DNA from: Fontisphaera persica
GTDB lineage: Bacteria; Verrucomicrobiota; Verrucomicrobiia; Limisphaerales; Fontisphaeraceae
Assembly (NCBI RefSeq): GCF_024832785.1
Contig: NZ_CP116615.1
Location: forward strand, 1,364,001 to 1,428,000
Direction of reading: 5' to 3'
DNA: 64,000 bases
Positions 17,342 to 24,707 of this stretch are shown in pieces (position 1 is the stretch's first letter; every line of letters starts with the position of its first letter). The notes beneath the pieces are model-generated. The model was not told where the DNA came from. It saw only the letters and a list, made by a program, of their open reading frames with translations, and made no database searches. The position numbers and the translations under genes are program-made.

Positions 17342-18127
17342 ATGGCGATTGATCGGATGCAGGCCCAGCGGTTTGAGCTGAAATACCTGATCAGCGAAGA
17401 AACCGCCTTGCAGGTGCGCGACTTTGTTTCCTGCCACCTGGACCTGGATGAGTACGGGGTGGCCAAGCCCCATCTGTCCTACGATGTGCATAGTTTGTAT
17501 CTCGATTCGGACACGTTGCGGACGTACTGGGATACCATCAACGGCAACCGCAATCGTTTCAAGCTGCGCATTCGTTTCTACAGCACTGACCCCAGCGTGC
17601 CGGTTTACTTTGAAATCAAGCGGCGGGTTAATAACTGCATTATGAAACAGCGGGGTGGGGTCAAAGGCTCGGCCATGCCGTTGCTTCTGCAAGGTTATTT
17701 GCCGGAGCCTGACCATCTGGTGTCCTACACGCCGAAAGCCCTCGTGGCGTTGCAGAATTTCTCGCGGCTCATGCACATGATTCAGGCCAAGCCCAAAGTG
17801 CACATTGCCTATCTGCGGGAGGCTTATGCCAACGAGCCGGGTACGGTGCGCGTTACCATGGACCGCGAGGTGCGCGCGCAACCCAACCTCACTGGCGTTA
17901 TCAGCACGGAAATGACCAATCCCCATTACAGCTTCAAGCCGTGGGTCATTCTGGAGCTGAAATTCACCGATCGCTTCCCCAACTGGTTCGGTGATTTGGT
18001 GCGCCATTTTAACATCATGCAGCGGGGTGCCGCCAAGTACTGTGCCAGTATTCAAGCCATCGGCGCCGGCCCCCTTAAAAGCCCCTTCCCCGTGGTACCT
18101 GAGGAGGAGGTTCAATATACTGAATGA
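17342..18127 (+). CDS. VTC-domain (polyphosphate polymerase-like) protein
   Basis: A 261-residue soluble protein made almost wholly of a VTC domain, the tunnel-fold domain that makes polyphosphate from ATP in yeast Vtc4 and is found alone in many bacteria. Visible features are Arg-Phe-Glu-Leu-Lys-Tyr-Leu near residue 10, the paired basic strand Phe-Lys-Leu-Arg-Ile-Arg-Phe-Tyr, Phe-Glu-Ile-Lys-Arg-Arg, Val-Thr-Met-Asp-Arg-Glu-Val, and Ile-Leu-Glu-Leu-Lys-Phe near the C-terminus. These alternating charged residues line the tunnel in the family. In bacteria such genes often neighbour DUF4956 or CotH genes; neither is seen here. Start could also be Met at 17357. Activity is inferred. Confidence 0.85.
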   Translation: MAIDRMQAQRFELKYLISEETALQVRDFVSCHLDLDEYGVAKPHLSYDVHSLYLDSDTLRTYWDTINGNRNRFKLRIRFYSTDPSVPVYFEIKRRVNNCIMKQRGGVKGSAMPLLLQGYLPEPDHLVSYTPKALVALQNFSRLMHMIQAKPKVHIAYLREAYANEPGTVRVTMDREVRAQPNLTGVISTEMTNPHYSFKPWVILELKFTDRFPNWFGDLVRHFNIMQRGAAKYCASIQAIGAGPLKSPFPVVPEEEVQYTE

Positions 18128-18324
18128 AACTCAGCGGGCGGCCAGCCATTGGCTGCTTTAGCTGACATACGCTGCCATTGCCGCTTTGTTTCCTCTGGAT
18201 AATGATTCCCGATTTTTCGGCCACCAGACCGCTCATCTTGCTTTGGATTTGGCATGCCGCCTCTGCAAACCGGGCCTCCTTCAATCGTCTTGGCCTGTTT
18301 GGTCATCTGGGTTAAGGTGCTCTC

Positions 18325-20592
18325 ATGCGTTGCCTTTCCACTATTCTCGTGGTGTTGTCGGCTGCAGGATGGTTGTCCTCGCGCGCCGCCACGGTTCTTG
18401 TAGAAGCGGAAAGTTTCCCATCGTTGGGAGGCTGGGTGGTGGACACCCAATTCATCGAGATCATGGGGTCTCCCTACCTCATGGCCCATGGGCTGGGCAA
18501 GCCCGTCAATGACGCTGAAACCGCATTGACCCTGCCTCAAACGGGCACATATAGGATATGGGTGCGCACCAAGGACTGGGTGGCGCGATGGGGGGCGCCG
18601 GGCACTCCTGGCCGATTTCAACTTTTGGTCAACGGCCAACCCTTGCCGGTCACTTTCGGCACAGAAGGGGCCGAGTGGCACTGGCAGGCAGGAGGAGAGG
18701 TCAGGTTCACCCAGCGGGAAATCAAACTGGCATTGCGTGATTTAACCGGGTTTAACGGGCGTTGTGACGCCATCTTACTTTCCGACGATCCGCATTTTGT
18801 CCCTCCCCATGATTCAACCCCGGCCGCGTCATGGCGAAGGCGATGGTCTGGATTGCCAGAAAAACCGCGTGATGCAGGTGAATTTGATCTGGTGGTGGTG
18901 GGCGGAGGGTATGCCGGCACGGCGGCCGCCGTGTCTGCGGCGCGCATGGGGTGCAAGGTGGCGCTGATACAAAACCGGCCCGTGTTAGGCGGCAACGGCA
19001 GCAGCGAAATCAGAGTATGGGCCCAGGGCAAAACACGGCGCGGCCTCTTTCCAAGGCTGGGAGAAATTGTGGAGGAATTCATGGACCAGGCCAAAGCCTC
19101 GCCGGGCACCGCCGAAGAGTTTGCCGATGATCGCAAGGAAGCCGTCGTGCGCGCCGAAAAAAACATTCAGCTTTTTCTAAATACTCACGCCCTGGGAGTG
19201 GAGAAAAATGGTCAACGTATTCTGGCGGTGGTTGCGTTGGATGTCCGCACGGGCGAGCTGCGGCGTTTCCAAGGGCGATTGTTTGCGGATTGCTCAGGCC
19301 ATGCCACCTTGGGACGGATGTCTGGCGCGGACCATACGGTGCGTGAAACAGATCACTTGGGCATGAGTAATATGTGGCGATGGCGAACCAATCAAACCGC
19401 CACTCCTTTCCCCCCTGTGCCGTGGGCGCTGGACTTGAGCATGAACGACTTCCCCTACCCCCGGAATGGCCGTGGAGAATGGTTTTGGGAAACGGGTTTC
19501 AACCGGCATCCGCTGCACGATTTGGAGTATATGCGCGATTGGAATCTGCGGGCAGTTTTCGGGGCCTTCCATGCCATGAAAAACAAAGAGGGCCGGGAAG
19601 CGCATCTGAATGCGGAGTTGGAATGGGTGGCCTACATTGGCGGCACGCGCGAGTCCGTCCAGCTTCTGGGCGATGTCATCCTGACCCGGGATGATATTGT
19701 GGAAAAACGCCCCTTCCCTGATGGTTGTGTGCCCACGACGTGGGACATTGACCTGCATTATCCCCGTGAGGAGTATGCGAAAAAATATCCGCAAGACCCT
19801 TTCATTTCTCGCGCGGTTTTTGACCAGTCAGTGGACCGCGAGCACGGCTACCCTGTGCCCTATCGCTGCCTTTATTCCCGCAACATGGAAAATCTCTTCA
19901 TGGCCGGCCGGAATGTGAGTGTGACGCATGAAGCGTTGGGCACGGTGCGCGTCATGAAAACCGGCGGGATGATGGGCGAGGTGGTGGGCAAGGCCGCCTC
20001 CATTTGCTTGAAGCACGATTGCACTCCGCGTGATGTTTTTGAGCGTTATCTTACCGAGCTTAAGACATTGTGTCATCTGCCCGGCGCCACCCGGCGGGCC
20101 ACTGTCCATGCCCCTTTGCAAATTCCCCCCAATCCCCCACCCCTGCCCGCTCCAGTGCCGCCGGAGGGCATTGACCCCAAAACGCTGCCAGGCCTGGTGA
20201 TTGATGATGCGCAGGCAAAGTTCAGCGGTACGTGGAGCGAGAAAGGCAGCCTCAAAGGTTACATTGGAAGCGGATATCGCTATGCCACCGCCGGCTCCAA
20301 AGCCGTGGCTCGTTTTGAATTTCAAGTGCCCCAGGATGGCCGCTATGAGGTGCGGCTTGCGCATCAACCGCATGAAAACCGCGCGAAAAACACGCCGGTG
20401 ACGGTTTTTTGCGCAGAGGGAGAAAAGCAGGTGGAGGTTAACCAGCAGGCGGCTCCCCTCTTGCCGCATGGCTTTGTATCGCTTGGAATTTTCCGTTTTT
20501 CCACCGGCAAGGTTTGGGCAGTGGAAATTCGCGCTGCCGGTGCTAATGGTTATGTCCATGCGGACGCCGTGCAGGTGCTGCCCGCGCCCTGA
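18325..20592 (+). CDS. secreted FAD-dependent oxidoreductase with flanking beta domains
   Basis: A 755-residue product with a signal peptide (Met-Arg-Cys-Leu-Ser-Thr-Ile-Leu-Val-Val-Leu, cleavage near Ser-Arg-Ala-Ala). Residues about 22-155 look like a carbohydrate-binding-like beta-sandwich. The FAD Rossmann motif Gly-Gly-Gly-Tyr-Ala-Gly is at 193-198, followed by Val-Leu-Gly-Gly-Asn-Gly-Ser-Ser-Glu, the signature of the FAD_oxidored (PF12831) family. Asn-Met-Glu-Asn-Leu-Phe-Met-Ala-Gly-Arg-Asn closes the flavin domain. About 625-755 is a second beta domain (Tyr-Glu-Val-Arg-Leu-Ala-His). Members are abundant in Verrucomicrobiota and Planctomycetota and lack a clear biochemical role; sugar oxidation is a guess. 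An Rrf2 regulator follows after 29 bp. Confidence 0.85.
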   Translation: MRCLSTILVVLSAAGWLSSRAATVLVEAESFPSLGGWVVDTQFIEIMGSPYLMAHGLGKPVNDAETALTLPQTGTYRIWVRTKDWVARWGAPGTPGRFQLLVNGQPLPVTFGTEGAEWHWQAGGEVRFTQREIKLALRDLTGFNGRCDAILLSDDPHFVPPHDSTPAASWRRRWSGLPEKPRDAGEFDLVVVGGGYAGTAAAVSAARMGCKVALIQNRPVLGGNGSSEIRVWAQGKTRRGLFPRLGEIVEEFMDQAKASPGTAEEFADDRKEAVVRAEKNIQLFLNTHALGVEKNGQRILAVVALDVRTGELRRFQGRLFADCSGHATLGRMSGADHTVRETDHLGMSNMWRWRTNQTATPFPPVPWALDLSMNDFPYPRNGRGEWFWETGFNRHPLHDLEYMRDWNLRAVFGAFHAMKNKEGREAHLNAELEWVAYIGGTRESVQLLGDVILTRDDIVEKRPFPDGCVPTTWDIDLHYPREEYAKKYPQDPFISRAVFDQSVDREHGYPVPYRCLYSRNMENLFMAGRNVSVTHEALGTVRVMKTGGMMGEVVGKAASICLKHDCTPRDVFERYLTELKTLCHLPGATRRATVHAPLQIPPNPPPLPAPVPPEGIDPKTLPGLVIDDAQAKFSGTWSEKGSLKGYIGSGYRYATAGSKAVARFEFQVPQDGRYEVRLAHQPHENRAKNTPVTVFCAEGEKQVEVNQQAAPLLPHGFVSLGIFRFSTGKVWAVEIRAAGANGYVHADAVQVLPAP

Positions 20593-20621
20593 GTCAGCCC
20601 CGGCGAGTCCCCAGTGGGTGT

Positions 20622-21086
20622 ATGAAGATTTCAAAAAAGACAGACTACGCTTTGCGTGCCTTGTTCACGCTGGTGGATGCGTACGGCAAAGGACCGGTCT
20701 CCATTCGCGAACTGGCCGAGCGGAATGCCGTGCCCAAGCGCTTTTTGGAGCACATTATGCTGGACCTGAAGGCCAAGGGATGGGTGACCAGCATCCCGGG
20801 CGCAAGGGGTGGCTACCAGCTTGCGAAGCCGCCGGAAAAAATCACCATGGGTGAAATTGTGCGCTATTTTGATGGAATTATTGCGCCCATCGAGTGTGTC
20901 TCCGTTTCCGGTTACCAGGCCTGCTCGCAAGAGGCTGTCTGCCGGTTTCGTCGTGTTTTTCTGGATGCCCGAAATTATGTGACCCTGCTCATGGATCGCT
21001 CCACCCTGGCCGATGTGGCGCGGGGTGCGCCCGTGACCGGGCGCGAAGTTTTTTCTCAAGGCTTTATCGGGGGTGAGGGTATTTGA
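20622..21086 (+). CDS. Rrf2-family transcriptional regulator, probable Fe-S sensor
   Basis: A 154-residue winged-helix regulator. It starts Met-Lys-Ile-Ser-Lys-Lys-Thr-Asp-Tyr-Ala-Leu-Arg-Ala-Leu, the classic Rrf2/IscR opening. The wing has Ser-Ile-Pro-Gly-Ala-Arg-Gly-Gly-Tyr-Gln-Leu-Ala. Three cysteines, Cys92, Cys101 and Cys107, fall where IscR and NsrR bind an Fe-S cluster, with a spacing of 8 and 5 residues that differs slightly from IscR. It probably senses Fe-S status, oxidants or nitric oxide. It lies 29 bp after the FAD oxidoreductase and is convergent with the LarA-like gene, ending 3 bp before it. The regulated genes are unknown. Confidence 0.88.
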   Translation: MKISKKTDYALRALFTLVDAYGKGPVSIRELAERNAVPKRFLEHIMLDLKAKGWVTSIPGARGGYQLAKPPEKITMGEIVRYFDGIIAPIECVSVSGYQACSQEAVCRFRRVFLDARNYVTLLMDRSTLADVARGAPVTGREVFSQGFIGGEGI

Positions 21087-21089
21087 GCT

Positions 21090-22679
21090 TTATTCCACCT
21101 CCCACATCGCAATGGGCGGTGAATGAATAACCGAAATGGAGGCGGCAGCCCCTTGTTTGGCGCGCGCCTGGGCAATGGCGTCCTCCAGCGTAGGCGCCGT
21201 CTCCCACCCCAGACGCTGGGCGGCCTCCGGACTGCGCGGATTGACGATGATTACCTGCCCGCAATGTTTCATGCCGTGGGCGCCCCAATTCCACATCGAG
21301 ACCGGATGGAAACCATGATAGCCATGGTGAAAACGGTAGAGCCGGATATAGCGCTCATCGCGCGCCAGAGCGTCCGCCCAGCGACGGTCCACTTCGTGGG
21401 GATCGCGGGTAATCTGCAGTTTGTCAAACAAATCGCTGTAACTGGGGTGATGCACCGGATCAAATTTGTTTTCCAGCGGATGCAAAAAGATGATGCTGCC
21501 ACCCGCTTTGAGGAGGGGCTTGCCTTTGTAAAAATTAAACATGTACCCCAGCCCCATCGCATACACGAGGATGGGGTTCATCACCGAATGCACGCTGTAG
21601 GGCATGACATAGGGAATGGGCACAATCAAAATATCACATTGTCCCTGCACCCGAATGAGTTGCTGCTGGTAGAGGTGTTTCAAGGTAAGCTGGTGCACCG
21701 CTTCCGCCTCGCCCGCCTGGATGCTGGTAACGCCGTAAGGGGCTTTATTGGCGAAAAAAATCTGGCGGTTCAACGCCAGTGGCGTGCATTGAAGAAAACC
21801 CTGGGTAACCCGTGCCGAGACCTTGTCAAACCATGACCACGTGGTTTCCTGGGTCTGCATATACCCCAGGTACCCGGGAAAGGTATCGGTGTTTACCGTC
21901 ATCTCAATGTGGAACACCTTGACGTGCTTTTCGACGTACCGGCCAATGCGGTCAATTACCTGATGCATCCGGCTGCGCGGGGGGTCATTGAAGCTGCGCG
22001 AGTTCATCTGGGTCTCGCAATTGTGATTGGGCCGGATGCAGCGGTAGGTGGCCAGCCCCACTCCCACCGATTTGTGCCCGCCATTAAGCGCCACGAGATT
22101 CAAGTTGACGTAAATCAACAAATCCGAAGTGGCCGCGCGCTTCTGGATTTCTACAATTTCGCCATGATCAGTATGGCCCAGCACGATGTTGCCCTCAGGG
22201 TCTTCCGCGTCATAATTATAGAGCGTGCCCTTGGGCCAGTGCGCATTGAAGATGCGGCGGCCCAGCATTTCTTTGATTTCCCAGTCATGCATATGCCGGT
22301 GCAGGCAAACCGCCACCACCAGATGCACATCATCCACCCCCGCCGCCGCCAGGCGTTCAAGCAACAGTTCAATCACCACCTGACGGCAATCCGGTGACCG
22401 CATCTTCGGGAGAGAGAGCGAAATATCATCAAAGGCAATGGTGACCTTCATGCCCGGTTTCAAGTAGGCTCGCAGCGGGTCCATCCCCACCGGATGATCA
22501 ATCGCACGTTCGGCTTCTGCCCGTAGATTGGCAAAACCGGGCAAGGGCGGGCGGGGATAAAGGACACGGGTGCCCGGCGGCACCTTTGCATAAACAAAGC
22601 TCTCGCCACGCATCAAGAACAGGGGCGGATCCCCTGGCTCATATAACTTCACCAAGCCCTCAGCATCCAATGAGGTCAT
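21090..22679 (-). CDS. LarA-like (DUF2088) nickel-pincer racemase family protein
   Basis: A 529-residue member of the lactate racemase/LarA superfamily, which racemises or epimerises 2-hydroxy acids using a nickel pincer nucleotide (NPN). The family core is visible: Lys-Val-Thr-Ile-Ala-Phe-Asp-Asp near residue 80, candidate metal/acid-base histidines His127 and His129, His172, and Asn-Gly-Gly-His-Lys-Ser with Lys203 at the position of the LarA Lys that forms the NPN thioamide link. It is about 100 residues longer than LarA (424 aa), so the substrate is likely not lactate. No larB, larC or larE cofactor genes appear in the window. Its ATG overlaps the upstream dehydrogenase stop by 4 bp (ATGA), implying translational coupling. 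Confidence 0.82.
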   Translation of the reverse strand: MTSLDAEGLVKLYEPGDPPLFLMRGESFVYAKVPPGTRVLYPRPPLPGFANLRAEAERAIDHPVGMDPLRAYLKPGMKVTIAFDDISLSLPKMRSPDCRQVVIELLLERLAAAGVDDVHLVVAVCLHRHMHDWEIKEMLGRRIFNAHWPKGTLYNYDAEDPEGNIVLGHTDHGEIVEIQKRAATSDLLIYVNLNLVALNGGHKSVGVGLATYRCIRPNHNCETQMNSRSFNDPPRSRMHQVIDRIGRYVEKHVKVFHIEMTVNTDTFPGYLGYMQTQETTWSWFDKVSARVTQGFLQCTPLALNRQIFFANKAPYGVTSIQAGEAEAVHQLTLKHLYQQQLIRVQGQCDILIVPIPYVMPYSVHSVMNPILVYAMGLGYMFNFYKGKPLLKAGGSIIFLHPLENKFDPVHHPSYSDLFDKLQITRDPHEVDRRWADALARDERYIRLYRFHHGYHGFHPVSMWNWGAHGMKHCGQVIIVNPRSPEAAQRLGWETAPTLEDAIAQARAKQGAAASISVIHSPPIAMWEVE

Positions 22680-23932
22680 ACACGTAAGTCGAAAACGGTT
22701 TTGAAGTTGCCGGGTTGTTCGGTGTGAAAAGCATGGGCAATGGCCGCACGAAATTCAGTCAGCGGAAGTTTTTTGCTGACCAGCGGGCGCAGACGCCCGC
22801 CCGATGCCGCCAATAATTCCAACGCCAGTTGTATCGTTTTCACCCTCCGCCCGCCGGGCAGGGTTTCCCAACCATAAGCATAAGAGCCATGGACGCGCAG
22901 CTCCTTGTACCAGGCGCTTGTCCAATCAATGCCCGATGGAATACCCGGCATGCCCACCAGCAACACCAGACCGCCAGGCCGGGTTAAACGCAAGGCATCG
23001 TCCATCGTGGGGCCGATGCCCACGCAGTCCAGCACCGCATCGGCCCCGCCCAGTACCACTGGCTTGCCTAACTCCGGTTGATAAATGCCCCCCCCTGCAT
23101 CCAGGCTGCCGGTGCGCTCCAACACCCACTGATACAGAGCCGCCGGGGGCCGCAAGCCGATGCATTCATCCGCTCCCAGTTGCCGCGCCATTTCGGCCTG
23201 GTGGGGAAACCGAGCCACCGCCAACACCCTCCCCTGCCCTCCGGTCATGCGATATGCAGCAATGAGCAGGAGGCCGATGGTCCCGCAGCCAATAACCAAC
23301 AGAGTTTTTTCCTTTTCACGTGGCGCCTTCAGCGCGGCATGCAAAGAACAGGCCAAAGGCTCGGCCAGCACGGCTTCTTCATCAGAAAGCGCGTCGGGGA
23401 CTGGATGAACTTGGGAGGGATGCGCTACCAGGGAGGCATGGCTCCAGCCGCCGCCGGTGCTGGCGCAATAACCGGTTTGAAAGCCACCCTGTAAACAGCC
23501 CCGGAGGATATTTTCGCAATTGGCGTATTGACCCGCTGCGCAAGGACGGCAAGGAGTCTCCATGCCCCGCACTTCACACCCCAGCGCTGGCTCCAAGACC
23601 ACCCGCATGCCAGACCGCAGGTTTGAGGGGGTTGCCGAGCCGGTCTCCACAATCTCCCCCACCACCTCGTGCCCCAGCACAAAAGGCGTCGAGACAAAAG
23701 GCGAGAAGTAAGGACTGCCTTTGCAGGCAATGGTGGACAAATCGGAACCACAAATCCCGCTCAGGCGGGGGGCCAGTCGTACCCAGTTGGGACGCGGCAA
23801 AGGGGGCGGCGCCACCTCCGCAAATTGCAGACACGAAAAGCTGCCGGTGGCGATTTCGGGCCAGCGGCCGGCCAGACTGCGCACCCACAACCAACGTGGT
23901 ACGGAACGTATGAATTGGACTGCACGCGGCAT
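22676..23932 (-). CDS. zinc-dependent alcohol dehydrogenase (MDR family)
   Basis: A 418-residue medium-chain dehydrogenase. The catalytic zinc site is seen as Gly-Ile-Cys-Gly-Ser-Asp and Gly-His-Glu-Val-Val-Gly. The structural-zinc lobe is partly kept: Cys-Glu-Val-Arg-Gly-Met-Glu-Thr-Pro-Cys-Arg-Pro-Cys-Ala, with Asn-Cys-Glu. The NAD(P) Rossmann motif is Val-Ile-Gly-Cys-Gly-Thr-Ile-Gly-Leu-Leu. It resembles threonine or polyol dehydrogenase relatives that oxidise a secondary alcohol to a ketone. About 35 residues precede the usual N-terminus. It is coupled to the LarA-like gene downstream and starts 12 bp after the HAD gene, so a hydroxy-acid or sugar-acid conversion shared with the racemase is a reasonable inference. 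Confidence 0.88.
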   Translation of the reverse strand: MPRAVQFIRSVPRWLWVRSLAGRWPEIATGSFSCLQFAEVAPPPLPRPNWVRLAPRLSGICGSDLSTIACKGSPYFSPFVSTPFVLGHEVVGEIVETGSATPSNLRSGMRVVLEPALGCEVRGMETPCRPCAAGQYANCENILRGCLQGGFQTGYCASTGGGWSHASLVAHPSQVHPVPDALSDEEAVLAEPLACSLHAALKAPREKEKTLLVIGCGTIGLLLIAAYRMTGGQGRVLAVARFPHQAEMARQLGADECIGLRPPAALYQWVLERTGSLDAGGGIYQPELGKPVVLGGADAVLDCVGIGPTMDDALRLTRPGGLVLLVGMPGIPSGIDWTSAWYKELRVHGSYAYGWETLPGGRRVKTIQLALELLAASGGRLRPLVSKKLPLTEFRAAIAHAFHTEQPGNFKTVFDLRV

Positions 23933-23944
23933 GCCAGTAAGATT

Positions 23945-24631
23945 CTAACGCCAGTTTTCCACCTGCCAACCCCGTTCCTTGGCCACCCGAGCCAATCGGC
24001 GGTCCGGATTAATGGCCAGGGGGTGTCCCACACACTCCAACATCGGCAAATCGCCAAAAGCATCGCCCAGAGCATGGCAATGGGCCAAATCAAAACCATG
24101 GCGGGCGGCGTGTTCGCGTATGAGCCGGGCTTTGACCTGCCCGGTGAACGGCTCCGGCAGGACGCGCCCGGTGCAAATGCCATGGACCACCTCCATGCGG
24201 GGGGCCAACACATCGGCTTCCCACTCGGCAGCCAACGGCTCCAGAAAAACATCCAAGCCGCCGGTGACAAACACGATTTTTACCCCGCCCTGGCGGAAAG
24301 CCTCCAGGCGTTGCCGCGCGGGCCCAAATATCCTGGATTGCAGGTATTCGCGGCCAAACTTTGCCGCCTCTCCCATAAGCAAATCCACTGGCACGCCGTG
24401 GTAATGCTTATAAATGGCACGGTTGGAAGCGGCACGGTCCATGGCATCCAGGAGCAGCCACCACGGGCCATGCACGGCCAGCGAGGCCAGCCACAGCCAG
24501 CGCCAAGGTCGGCGCATGGCCCGACATTTGAGATGTACCAGGGGCGCCACAATGGTGGTATCCGTCAAGGTGCCATCCACATCGCAGTAAGCCGCCGAGC
24601 ATATGCCGGTGGGGTGTTGCAATCCTGCCAT
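23945..24631 (-). CDS. HAD-IB family phosphatase
   Basis: A 228-residue haloacid-dehalogenase-superfamily hydrolase of subfamily IB (SerB/CicA-like). Motif I is Asp17-Val-Asp19-Gly-Thr-Leu-Thr; motif II is Val-Thr-Gly-Gly-Leu-Asp-Val; motif III Lys lies in Gln-Val-Lys-Ala; motif IV is Gly-Asp-Ala-Phe-Gly-Asp-Leu-Pro-Met-Leu. A helical cap with a hydrophobic stretch (Trp-Leu-Trp-Leu-Ala-Ser-Leu-Ala) follows motif I, as in members acting on lipid-linked or small phosphomonoesters. The ATG at 24631 is preferred over an in-frame start at 24676. It lies 12 bp upstream of the dehydrogenase and about 75 bp downstream of the SGNH/TPR gene on the same strand. The substrate is unknown. Confidence 0.83.
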   Translation of the reverse strand: MAGLQHPTGICSAAYCDVDGTLTDTTIVAPLVHLKCRAMRRPWRWLWLASLAVHGPWWLLLDAMDRAASNRAIYKHYHGVPVDLLMGEAAKFGREYLQSRIFGPARQRLEAFRQGGVKIVFVTGGLDVFLEPLAAEWEADVLAPRMEVVHGICTGRVLPEPFTGQVKARLIREHAARHGFDLAHCHALGDAFGDLPMLECVGHPLAINPDRRLARVAKERGWQVENWR

Positions 24632-24707
24632 GTTGCAATTCACCCAAAGTGTTCCGGGCGGTGGTCGCTGGTGCAAGCGAAAAGAGGCAGGCTACGGAAG
24701 AAAAACC

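Noticed and set aside
17180-18115. A 311-codon minus-strand frame opposite the VTC-domain gene
   Set aside because: The plus-strand VTC motifs are clear; the minus translation has no domain.
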